NCBI GenBank assembly: GCA_000934455.1
Contig: KN886104.1
Coordinates: forward strand, 13,259 to 67,270
DNA: 54,012 bases
Origin: Apostichopus parvimensis
Taxonomy: Eukaryota; Echinodermata; Holothuroidea; Aspidochirotida; Stichopodidae
Reading direction: 5' to 3'
Part shown: piece after piece, positions 34,692-46,762 of the stretch
Position numbering within the stretch: the stretch's first letter is position 1
How the letters are laid out: every line of letters starts with the position of its first letter
Notes under the pieces: generated by a model
Told to the model about the DNA's origin: nothing
Seen by the model: the letters and a program-made list of their open reading frames with translations, nothing else
Databases searched by the model: none
Translations under genes and position numbers: made by a program

Positions 34692-34833
34692 TCAATCTGA
34701 TAAACTGTCAACCCACTCAGCTTCGCAAAGCTGAATTTCTTCTTGCATGAGCTGAAACATAATATCATCTTCTTTGCTGTCGTCGTTCAGTAACGACTCT
34801 GTCCGTTGATATGTTAGTCGAATAATGTGATAG
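34692..34833 (-). CDS. Candidate minus-strand terminal exon, acidic tail
   Basis: After acceptor ACACCTATTTAG a frame runs about 46 codons to a stop. It carries TYQRTESLLNDDSKEDD and ends CEAEWVDSLSD. The charged, non-AT-biased composition looks more like protein than its surroundings, and ESLL resembles an acidic dileucine signal. No upstream partner exon was found and no family recognised. Confidence 0.25.
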
Positions 34834-36262
34834 CTAAATAGGTGTTGGTATTTATTATATTTTTGCAGTTGTATACTCAACAGGCGATTCTTGGAAGAAT
34901 ATTGACACGCTGACGATCTATAACTTTGAATATGGGACTTGGGATAAGAGGAAAGAATAACAGGATTGGTTTTCCAGAGTTTCAAGCTTTACCCAATTTG
35001 CTGGAAGTTATGTATCTTTTGAAAAACACTTCAGATTACGTATACAATTTAGAAAGCAACGTTTGAGAAAGTCACCCAGTCTTGAATATGTATATCACAA
35101 TAACATCTTCATTTTGTACCACAAATATATATTTCATTTTGGTGATATTTTTGTGAATGCATCTGGTAACATCAGCATAATTGATGTAATCACAGCAATT
35201 GAGCTAAAACTACATTGCATCGTTTATAAATGTAATTCCACAATCACCTATATCATGAGGTAGAGACATAATATTGATGTTTGATTAGCTCAATAAGTTC
35301 TCCAATCGAATTGATTGCTATGATTTCTCGAAACAGGTTGAACATCACCGGAAATCATTATATATGCTTATTGTTTTGAATGCCAAACCTTTCGATCACT
35401 AACGAGAGATGATGTTTACCGGGAATATGCTAATTTAAATGCCTCGAAAGCGACCGGTTTACACCAACTTTCAATACAGGTTTTGAAATATTGTCCCAAC
35501 CAACTCACCAACAATTTGAATGGATATTTTTTATATTTTCTTTATTACAAAACATGTTCCTTCTATGTAGAACTTTCCTATATTGTTCCTGTTTCTATTA
35601 AAAAAACATAATCTATATCACGAATGACCTTAGTACTATTGTCGTATAGTGTATTCTCACCTTGAACATTCTAACCTACTTCATGTAGCTAAAATAACGA
35701 ATTCAAGTTATTTCCACTTTTTTTCAATTCAAAACTATGCAACGCTATGCTTTTAGCCAACAAGTGCATGAAACGAAACTCCCACATAATTTCATTTGAT
35801 GGTTATTTCATTCTTTTATATGTGAGTCCAAATAATTGATTGGCTTACATCTTATAGTTTTATTCCGTTTAATAATGTGTTAGTTCCTTACAATTCATTG
35901 CGTAAACTACACATGCAGTTCATGAACTAAATTGATATTTCATAACATTTCTTAAGCTCAAAAATATTGTAATCGTCAAATACTATTTCGTTAATATTCT
36001 TAATAATGTTCTTAATATGAAGAAGACGAAACAAATGTTAATTGATTTTAGTAATGTAACTCTGTACTCAATTTAGTAATTATTACCAACATGGTCGTGT
36101 TTGTCTCGAAGCATAGGTATCGTAGAGTGTATGATGACCAAGTTGCTTCGTAAGACCACATGTATTATTTAGTTAAACAAGTTAAATATGCTATTCATAA
36201 ACGTATTCTGAAGGTGTTATTAATATTTGCTATGCAGTGAATGTGTGGTTTTTATTCATTGA
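34834..36262. other. AT-rich DNA before spacer copy 2
   Basis: An open frame of about 97 codons on the plus strand (about 34974-35263) starts after AACAG but in a phase that does not fit the exon at 34598, and is not called. Nothing else was recognised. Confidence 0.35.
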
Positions 36263-37276
36263 TTGTTGAGGTGTCGGAATGCAAGAAATGTATGAATTGA
36301 ATCATTCAAGCTAACTGAGTTTGGGGAAAAATCAGCAAACGGCATCTTCGTCTAGAGGCTAAGCTTAACTCTGTTAGTAACGACAAAAAAAAACATCCCA
36401 TATATTATAAATTGTGACATTGCTGTTATCCCTGTTGTTGTACGAATGTGATTATCGCATGCTTCCACAAATCGTTTTTTTGTTCATCCCGAAAAGGTTA
36501 TTTCAAGATCTAACAAATTAGTTTTAATCGTTTTGCTTTTCCATTGTTTTATGGATCTATTACAGTTGGCTCTATCTTTTTATCTGCCAATGTTCAACAT
36601 TTGTTTTCCATAAGCTGAGTGTGACATTATTTGACAAGAAATGAATATCACCTTTATTAGTTTTAAATTACGTAAAAATGAGGAATCAACTGCATTTAAA
36701 TGCATATGATGTAATCATGTCATTTTGCAATAACTGCAGCGAAAACATTCGATAACTACAACTATGTATATGCGATTTTAAGACGTTATCACTATTAAGT
36801 GTAGCTGGACGCTTGTATTCTTTCTCATTGCTTTTCATGGTGATGTGGGCTTCGTTTTCGATGGAAAAATTGAACTTAATCGAATGTAGTTTACTTAATT
36901 GGATAAAATATCATCTTTGAATAAACATTTACTAGGAATTGGCTTTAATTTGATCCTCTTTCCATCAAAACACTCTTCTATTTACTATTTTATATGGATA
37001 ACATCACACTTCATTTTATCGTTACTATATTTCGCTCACTTTATTTAGTTCAGCCTCTCATCTATATTTTATAAACTACGTCGCAAGTAACGGAAAGCTG
37101 CGTCGTTGACATTTTCAATCGAACATACTTTGAAAATTGATACTTTGGAATTACATAGTTTTGCAATACATGTAAATGAAATTAAGAAGGTACAAAGACC
37201 ACGTCGCGATAGCGTTCGGAGTCATCTAACAGCGACTATCACGATAACGTAAGGAGTCGTAGACAATTTGTACGAG

Positions 37277-37738
37277 CAGCCGATACTCTTGGCAAGTACA
37301 GTAACTACTGGTGCAACTTGTAACACATGTTACCGTGTTAGGAACACAAAACAGTAATAACTGATTCACGGTTGTGGGATATGAACAGTAGTAACATGTG
37401 TTACTGGTGGCACCATTAGTTACTGTACTAGCAATGTTTTTGAGGTAAAGGAGGTACGGAACCGCTTGATTCCAGTTCACACCTTTAATTAAATTACGCC
37501 AATTCGTCATGCCGAGAACGGAGAAAGGCCATGTTCTGGTATATCCATAGGCCTACATATAGCCTAAAATGACTAGTTACGACTTCATTTTACGTATTAA
37601 CAAACTCGCACTCAATGGTTGGTACAGCAACTACTGTTCGTGTTCCACAAGCGAGCATCAGTAATGACTACGTTACGTTCGTAACATGTGTTACAGGAAA
37701 TGAACAGTAGTTACTGTACGAGCCGTGAGTATCGGGGG
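37277..37738. mobile_element. Foldback-type MITE (462 bp) with 7-bp target duplication
   Basis: It is flanked by GTACGAG on both sides (37270-37276 and 37739-37745), and the empty site GTACGAG occurs once in spacer copy 1 near 11156. The ends are inverted: CCGATACTC on the left and GAGTATCGG on the right, extended imperfectly by AGTACAGTAACTACTG. Inside, palindromic GTAACACATGTTAC-like motifs recur. There is no coding capacity. The superfamily is not obvious; a 7-bp duplication excludes TA and TTAA elements. Confidence 0.85.
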
Positions 37739-37977
37739 GTACGAGTCATCTTATTTGAAAGCGCCAATATAACTCATCTGAATTTTAAAGTCGACGTGAA
37801 ATTAATAATGGGCGCCATTGCTTATATAGTCTGTTCAGAACAATTGCGCCTGTCATATTACAAGTAGTCACTGCAGAGGGACTGTCCATGTTAGGTCTCC
37901 CAAACATTAATGTAGACGTTATGTAGACGGAATATAACTTAAACGGGATGTCATTTCTCTTTTAGCTAGGGGGGGGG

Positions 37978-38027
37978 NNNNNNNNNNNNNNNNNNNNNNN
38001 NNNNNNNNNNNNNNNNNNNNNNNNNNN
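37978..38027. other. Assembly gap (50 N) in a poly-G run
   Basis: The motif CATTTCTC...TTTAGCTAGGGG appears on both sides of the N run, whereas spacer copy 1 has it once (near 11369). The gap therefore probably reflects a homopolymer break with a duplicated contig end. Confidence 0.9.
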
Positions 38028-40121
38028 CATTTCTCCTTCCTTTAGCTAGGGGGGGGGGGGGGGGGGGGGGGATTCTATAAACCTAGATTATGTACTAAAC
38101 AACAGCTTTAAGTGACCCTCACTACACGATTAAGATGATGAATCCTCATACCAAGTATAAACGTTAATCCAACATGTACGTTATGAGTCATCAGATTTAA
38201 AATCTAAGGAAAATAAGCGCGTCGCTATTTACAAACGTTATCATCATTGCGTGGACTGTTTTAAGTTTAGGAAGAATACCAAAGTGTATATACATGAAGG
38301 TCTGTTTCTGTCAGTACCTGATCTAGCACTTCACTCTTCAAAATAGTGGGACATCTGAGGTAACTTACAGCCTTGTAGATAACAGTACGGTATTGAATAA
38401 AAAATCGCCAAAGAAAGTTATTACAACAACATTTCAAACAAATCCGAATCTGAATCTGTGTTATTAGCAAACTTCATTACGTAGAACATGATTCTGTTTC
38501 TGGGATTCCTTCAAATGACAACCCTTTCTAGCTTTTACATGAAGGACCAACTTTTAATTCGAGCATAGGTCCAAAGTGAGGAAACTCATATGAGAGATAG
38601 CTCACCAGAGAGATAAATGGGTTGTTAGTATAATCTACGTGATCCAGGAAAAGTGCCTGTAGGTCTAGGCGTTCATCAGTTTGTTAAGCACTGGTATACA
38701 GGCGCAATATCAGTTACAGACTCAATTCGTTTGATAGTATTTAAAGTGCTACTACGTATCAGATGTAAAGTGAACTCAACACGTTTCTGAGTGTTTTATC
38801 TTCTAAATTTTAATTTAAGGAGACTTAATCATAACCGGCATCTCTCTGTCTACGAATTAGTGCGTTGGATGTCGAATGTGTGAGTTTCATTATTCAAAGG
38901 TGTGTATTTTCAGGTATTTTCATTACATGAACATTTGTAATAAAAACCATTATTTTACTGCATTCGGTCCTTTTGTAGTATTTTGTATGTAATCTTTTAG
39001 AAACTCCTGATCCCTTGTGAAGCCCTTGTAGTCAAATAATGTTATATTTAATATGACGACATAGCTCGGACCTTGATTTTGCTCTCAAACTCATAATGTG
39101 TCAATATCATCAAACATTTGCTGGTGACCTTTTAATGATGCAAGATTGTTGGCTAAAAAGCATGTACCACTAACTGTTGGATAAACATCGCTCATGTATA
39201 TTGAGTAATACATTAGGTGGCATGGAAATGATATTATGCTGGGGTATAGGTGCATGAGTGAAGTAATGTAGTAAAACTATACCGTAATTCATACGTAAAT
39301 AATCGAACATTCTGCGGCTTCTTGTTATTACTTCAAAAGAACATTAGCTCTCTTTTCATCTAGAACTCTCAGTTACTCTTTAAGTACTCATCCTAATCGA
39401 GGACCATATGCTTTAAATCGAGTTCAAGTAGGAGCATTTGTACATCCGGATAAGAGTTCTCACTGATGAGTGCGAGTACTGCAATGTCTGAGTACTTTAG
39501 ATCACGTGCTAGTACTGAGTACTACTTGGTTATACAACACTTAACACTTCTTTAGTACATTGCAGCAAATGCAGGTCTATTGGTATTTAACCAATCTAAG
39601 AAAAAATAATGAAGTTCTAAAGTACTTTCATGGTGTATGCAATCTCAACATATGTTGCTTAAATGTTCTTGCGATAGCGTTGGAGTGTAAATACTTTTAT
39701 ATATAGAAATACTGCACAATTTTAAAACAGGGTTGTTTGACTTTTAATGTTTTGGAGCCGAAATTTCTGTCAGGCAGACACTTCCACCAATTAAACGTCA
39801 CCCATCCCTGTTTTAATGACCTTGCAATGATGGTCATTGAGTACAGCGTGGTTTCAAGAGGTAACCGTTTGGAATGATGTAGCTCATTTTGGTCATTTTG
39901 GGGATCATTCTTTAACCTCAAATACCACTCCTTCCAGGAGAAGCCCAGCTGGCGTGTAGTTCCTATTTTGGAGTTCATTGCCCGCCGAGAATTAACCTTG
40001 AAGTTCGGTTACCTTTTAAGCTACAGTTACACTCCTACCCCTTTCTACTTCTTCCTAATTCTTCCCTACCACTCCCACTTCCTCCCAATTCTATATCTAA
40101 TGCGTGAAAAATAAGCTTTAA

Positions 40122-41168
40122 AGCAGCATTTTGCGTTAGTCGCCGTTTTTCCTCAATTTTTCCGTGTCTATCAAGTTTTTATCATAATACAATCACAAAA
40201 GACAAAACTAAGACTTTCTCATACTTTTTTCCCCACAGCAAACGTTAATTAGCAATTAATTAAGGCTTTTATATGATTCTGAGAAAGTGTCTCCCTGACA
40301 CATCGAATCATTTAGTATTTATCACATGCAGCTCTACAAAACCGCCTATTCAAATTCAACCAATCAGTGAAGAGATGTTTATTTATGACTTGGCGCTAAA
40401 AGTAGACTCATTCATTGGCATGGTAATCCCTTGCTGCAAAGCACTACTTAAATCTCCACATGGCCTAGCCAATATGCCTTATTGCATTCCCTTTAGAGAC
40501 GTTACTTTCCTCTCCTGAAAAAGGTTATTTTCTCCCATGTTGGTAGAGTAGGAAACTAAGGTTTTTCAAGAGAAGAAACTAACGGGTCCGGAAACTAACG
40601 GCCCCCATTGCGCTACACTCATACTAGCTACATTGCTTTTAGTGCACAATGCACAGCGTGTACATAACGTTATTCAGGCCTAACCAGTGTAAGTCACACA
40701 CTAAGAGGTCTGATTGCACTACAGTAACTAGCCTATGTAACACCGAGTAGAGTGATACAATATCGTTCTCGCGAATGTTACGTACCGATCGGGTTCTTTT
40801 GGTTCCATGACTTTCTCTCTTATGTATCCTTGCTGTTTTATTTTCGCGGAGCGACGAATTTTCTTGGGTTTTTAGGGGATATGGCGTAACTGTCCCTTCG
40901 CGCAGTACGTACTTCTCCTCAGCTGATTTTTGTTTACTGTTTACCTTGCTATTCAAAGTACCTTGTTCGTTATACATATTCACAAGGTTCCTATAAGTGG
41001 GAGGAGTCTATCGAAGTCAAAGATTCAAAATACGAAAATCAGAAAATGTCATATTTTTTGCACTTTTCGGGAATAGTTTGAGTTGAAACTTTACAGTTAG
41101 CTAAGTTTACGTCATTGGTATAGTATCCTAATATTGTAAAATCTCGAGAATCAACGCAAATTGCTGCT
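40122..41168. mobile_element. DNA transposon remnant with TTAA target (1047 bp)
   Basis: It is flanked by TTAA on both sides (40118-40121, 41169-41172). The first 16 bases, AGCAGCATTTTGCGTT, are repeated inverted at the right end with one mismatch. Copy 1 has the nearly intact target (CTAA) at about 13918 and no insertion. A TTAA duplication fits piggyBac-like elements, but the termini lack the usual CCY start, and a 3-bp TTA duplication is also possible because the site is palindromic. Open frames at 40273-40518 (+) and 40639-40983 (-) show no recognisable transposase. Confidence 0.75.
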
Positions 41169-42987
41169 TTAACTTTCTGCTTTTTTTCACTATCACAAAG
41201 GTGGTTTGGTCGAAAAACTATAATCGCAAGTAAACTGTTTACACTGCTATAATACATATACCTTTTAAAGTATAATCTTTCCACACCCCCAATAAAAATG
41301 TAAAATTCCAACTAGTTATATAGTGATGTTTGTGTTATATTGAATATTCATGGTGTACTTGACTGCAGAGTACATTGTAAGTAAACCCTGTAAGTACATG
41401 TGACACAGAAATGTAAACATAGAAGCCATATCGCACCTGCAAAGAACAATACGCTTTGCAGCGATATAAATGGCACTAGCGCCATCTTGTTACACCCAAA
41501 ACAAGGACTCGCACAAGGGTGCCTACGTTATAACAACCATATTTCGACATAATCCTGATCTTATTGTCAAAGTATCTTTCATTTACACATATAGAAACAC
41601 TAGATGCAGCATATTAGCTCGAATTTTGTGTGAAAAATGTAGTTGTTATGAATTTCACCTCACTGGATTTTAGCCGCGACTTACGCAGTTGTTCTTACTT
41701 TTTGCACAAAACAAAAGGAGGAATTCCTAGCATGTTCGCAAATGTTGTACAATCTTACGCTAATCAATTACCTATATACATAAAGCACGAAGCCCAGCCG
41801 TCTATATTTTTCACCATGCTGGCTTTGATAAGAACGAAATGTTTTGGGGAGACGGCTTTACAGAAATATTTGGGCCCTTTGGGACGCAGATTCTCCGAGT
41901 TGGAGGGGCACCAACAATTTATGAGGGGCAAAAATAATGCTTACAGGTTAATAATATGTGCTTTGTTGTTATTTGTTATGTTTTGAAACCAAAGCATCCA
42001 TGTGAGAAACACTATTTCCTTTATGAAATTATTGTTCTAGTGTACAAATAAAAAGCTATTACTATGTCACACAGGTGTATTTTGTATCTTGAGAAATGGT
42101 AACCCTTCATCCGTTTAGTGAAATCGTTTGCATAGTTTAAGAAGAATACTGAATAAAACATTTTGTATGTTTCTGACAAACACGCTATAATAAACGAATA
42201 ACGGACGATGTACCAGTAATGGATTAACACTATGCAATATATCAAGAGCCGGCATGACAAAATCACGTGTCGAACTTTTACAGCACCAATACACACATCT
42301 ACCCAGAAATTATAGAAACGTGCCATGTCGTTCACTTTCGACTTTTATTTACAAATGAATAGCTTCTTCAAACGAACTGCAAACGTTTCAGAATCGTTGT
42401 TCATATATTATTGATCACTTTATATCAGTAAAGCAGTATAGTAGTTAACGCCTAGATAAGTTGTGGGATGGTCCAATCCATAAATAATAAGGCAAACTTG
42501 CATAGCACTTTACCAACTTCCTTGTTTTAAACCTCAGTGTTGCAAACGAAATGTAATCTTATTCATAGTCGATATATTTAACGTTTTGGCGTGAAGTGTA
42601 ACGAGAGGAGGAATGGTCTAGTACTAATTTCCAACCCGCACCCCCCCCCCCCAAAAAAAAAACACTCCATCAATGCTGTTTTGAGGCTTAGCTTAAAATT
42701 TGAAGTTACTTAGTATGGAGAACTTGAAGTATTTTTCAATGTTATTGATCTGCATATATATAACTTTTTAATTGATTTGATTATTCGTCATGATGTAGTA
42801 AAGGCAGACTGTAAATGTTGATTGTGAGAACTTTTCTCACCTTAGAGCTGTATTTCTGGGATTTCGCAATAATTCATGATAAACTTAACATTGTTGCAAC
42901 TAATGGATGCCGATTCAGTACTCCCTTTGAACACAGTTAATTTAGATTTGTTTCTTATCTCGATGTTTGTTTGAAAATCTATTAAAA

Positions 42988-43640
42988 AAAATGTTGACAC
43001 TATTATCACAATACATACAGAAATTTCTTTCCGTTAAATATGAATGCACTTACAGTTTCATATGCGGGAAAATATAACTGTGAGTTGAAATGTGAGTGTA
43101 GTCATCTGATTAATATATCACGCAGGCATCACGCTGAAGTCACATGCCATTTGCTCCGTATTTACGTTTGTCTCCATGTCAATCCTCTTAATATGGGGTG
43201 GTAGTGGCGTAGCAAGGAGATGTACAGGAATATAATATGGCCCTTAAAGGACATACCATAATCATCAAGTCCAACCTTGGTTTTTTCCGTTAAATATATA
43301 TGAACGCACTAACATTTTCATATGCAGAAAATTTAACTTGAGCTTTTCAATGGGTAATGCTAACTAATACGTTATGAAACACAAAAAAGTAAGGTTGTAG
43401 TTGTAGCGCCTTCAAATAACGTAAATATTAATGTTACTATTAAAATGTGAGTGTAGTCATGTGATTAATATATCACGCAGGCATCATGCTGAACTCACAT
43501 GCCATATGATCCGTATTTACGTTTGGATGCGTGTCAATCCTCTAAATATGGGTGGTAGTGGCGTAGCAAGGAGATGAACAGGAATATAATAATATGACCC
43601 TTAAAGGAGAAACCATAATCATCAAGTCCAACCTTGGTTT
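42988..43640. repeat. Local partial duplication in spacer copy 2
   Basis: The block containing TTCCGTTAAATAT, TTTCATATGC, ATCACGCAGGCATCA and CCTTAAAGGA appears twice, at about 43020-43285 and 43286-43635. Spacer copy 1 has one instance (about 15840-16190). The first repeat is internally shortened. Confidence 0.7.
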
Positions 43641-45102
43641 GACCTTTGGTAATTTAGCTTTATATTTGACACCCTGGACGCACGGATATGGAACGTTCAT
43701 GCTTTCTCCATGAGAAAAGAATTTCGTTTCAATATTCAGTTTGGTGGAGAGATTTTACCTATTTTGTTCGGTGGGTATGCATCAGTGGATGGGTGTTTTT
43801 CATTGACGTTACCGGCTGCATCGACCTAGTAACGTCGCTTTCGATACCGCTTAGCATTTCGGGATCGAATGCAGTGACTGTTCGATTCATCTTTCTTAAA
43901 AAGTACAATTTGCTTTTATAACGTTATACCTTGTGACTCATTACGTGTATGATGTATTTCCGATGGTGTAAATTGTTGGCTGGAACAGCAACAAGGAAGC
44001 TACTGGGAGCTGTAGCACTTTCAGCTAGTTGTTGGCCTCTTAGCAATTTGAAGCACACAGATAATTGTCAGACAGAAGAATTACTCCTCTTGGATTAAAT
44101 CTCAGCACTATATATATTGGGTTTGGGGCGGGGAGGGGGTGTAGCCGCAGCGTTTCAGTGATTTATTGTTCTCTCGTAGGAAGATTAAAACACTAATACA
44201 TCATTATCGTATAGTACAATGACTTCGAAATGTTAGTTCATTATTTCCCCTTATATTGTTTTGAGGGAGTAATATAATAGAACTGAAGCATATTTTAAGT
44301 AATAACATATATAAACGATACAAGAGCTTTCACTTTGACTTTCACTTTGAGGTCATTGTTACCGCAGAGAGATAATAGCAGGAAACGAGATTTCTAATCG
44401 TAACAACTCGATAATAGCATGACCTTTCAGAGGCAGACTTATACAAAAACTGGAATGGGATTGTCTACAACTAATAATTGCAATACCGATTTTACAAAAG
44501 ATCATTGTCGAACGTTTCTGTTCCGTTACGTCTCGAATTTCCGAAGTATATGTGTAATATGCCCAACAGTAATATTTAATAAATAATACTTTTAATAATT
44601 TAATAATATTATTTAATATGATTGAATAAATCGCCTCGAGCCAATTCTTCTTCCTATTGCAGATTGCTTTGAAAGGAACGACTGCTTGGCGGTAAAGTTA
44701 AATAATACTTTGGAAAAGATCAATTAAAACATTATTTAACGTTATGCTTAGTTTGTTAGTACGATAAATTTTTCGTTCGCTATTTTGCTATAAGGTAGGC
44801 CTTAAGTTATTTAATCCGTGCGCCCAACCTGTAATGTACACGAGGGATATGGTATTGTTGTAAGGCTGTTGCATGATATTGAATTCTATCGTTTACCATA
44901 GCAACAGTTGTCATGAAAATGTATTGTGTGGAAATTTCATACAGGTCTATGATAGTGAGACAGTAATAGTTTGACCAAGGTTCCATTTTGAGTTGGGGGA
45001 GAAAAGGGTGCCAGGTAATTCAACGTGGCCGTTTGTGTGAGGTATGTGTGCATGAGGTGTGTGTGGCATGTTGGAGAGTGCTTACAAAGATTGTCGCACA
45101 TT

Positions 45103-45755
45103 CAGGCGCGTAGCCAAGGGGGGTGTTTTGGGTGTTCAAACACCCCCCATGGCGCAAGTGCCCCCAAAAAATATATGCAGAAAACACCAGTGACTTGGAG
45201 AGATACGCTAGTGATAATTATCACACCCTCCTCCGGGCCTCACTAATGGGATTTTAGCTTTACTTTTAGTGAGACTCTAAGAGAACCAAATATGCCAAAA
45301 TCAATGATGTGAGAGTACCGTTAACTCTTTGGGTTCCCAGTTTGCTTGTCAACAGACTTCTACAGTCCAAACGAAGGGGAACTCTATAGGTCCGCAATTC
45401 CCTTGATCTTTTTATCTCTGATTCCCCAAATTATCCTTCTTACAGTTCAAACTTTTGAGTTGAAGTTGAACCTAGTTGCTTGTAAATTATATATATTGAG
45501 AAAGGTATCTCTTTAGGTTCGCATTTTCCTTGCATCAATAATTGAGTCTATATAGGATTACATTTTTCTGATGTGAATAGAATTATTCCACAAAATAGTT
45601 ATCAATATTCTTGTGCATGATTTGAGCACAAACATTGCACCATTTTGCATCTAGAGGCCTTAAATTCCATTTGTTCGCCCCCTCCCCTTAGACCCCTCCC
45701 CCATGTCAGTCTCCAGCAAAACACCCCCCATGAACAAATCCTGGCTACGCGCCTG
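45103..45755. mobile_element. hAT-like MITE (653 bp) with perfect 8-bp target duplication
   Basis: It is flanked by CGCACATT on both sides (45095-45102 and 45756-45763). Its ends are inverted: CAGGCGCGTAGCCA at the left, with the reverse complement TGGCTACGCGCCTG at the right. Spacer copy 1 shows the unoccupied site (TTGCACATTTCCT, about 19024-19040). It has no transposase frame. The 8-bp duplication and CAGG termini match the hAT superfamily. Confidence 0.9.
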
Positions 45756-46762
45756 CGCACATTTTTTCCTAACTGTCATGTCGTTGTGTAACGTCGTTGT
45801 TTGTTTCATTCCGCCACCAAGTTGGTTAACTGAAGAAAAAGGCTAGCTTTACGATCGATTGCGATCACGCCGTAAACATAAGTGTTTCGAATATTCTGCC
45901 CTAGTTAGATACAGTTGGTAAGTGAGATGTTATTGACACTATTTTAACAACTGAAGGACCCTGGGGGCAGTGGGGGTTGTTTGAAAAAAACTAAATCATA
46001 AGAGAAGCATCAATATGTAATACAAAATTTTACGGGACAATGCCATATACAGCTAAACAAAAGATGTAGTTACTCTGCGATTTATGACAAATAACAACAC
46101 AACATTTTTAACATTACGCGCATGCCTAATGAGAATATGGCCGATATCATTAGTACCATTTAGCTAAGATATCAAAGTAATAAACAATAACTTTGATTGA
46201 TTAATGGAGAACATCATAGATCACGTGGTCAGTTGAACTTGGAAATGTGTGCAAAAAAGCTTGTCGTGACGTCATAGTTGTCATATAACAAACATTTGAA
46301 ATAAAACCTGCAATTCCATGAACTACCATTTTTATGTTTTTTGGAATTATACCTTATTTTTTAATGCAGTTATTGTAAGTAACAAATTCAACATGTGTAT
46401 TTATTTCTTTGATTTATTCTATAAAAAGATCAACACATGAGGGTAATTCTTGGGATAAAAAGTTAATATGCTATATCATTGTTTTCACTCAAATTTAACG
46501 TACAGGATCATAGAGTCAGGGTTATGAGTGATGGTGGAATACGTAGTACGGCTGTGGAGGAAGTGTCATGTACAGAATTACAGTAGACCTACACTATGAC
46601 AGGATTGCCTTTCACCTCTGTAATTTCCTACATACACCTACTTAACCTTATAAATGACTAAACCATGCAATTATCAATTGGTAATTGAATAAATTATTTG
46701 ATTGGAAAGGAATCAAATGAACCGCCATTCAATAATATTTAATAGCTATTAACTTAACCATA

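Noticed and set aside
34974-35263. Plus-strand frame of about 97 codons after the orphan FHN exon
   Set aside because: The acceptor phase does not fit the phase-1 end at 34598, and there is no motif.
37290-37700. CRISPR-like array of GTAACA palindromes
   Set aside because: Eukaryotic context, irregular spacing, and fully explained by a foldback MITE.
40639-40983. Transposase gene inside the TTAA element
   Set aside because: The basic 114-codon minus frame shows no catalytic motif; too short for a transposase.
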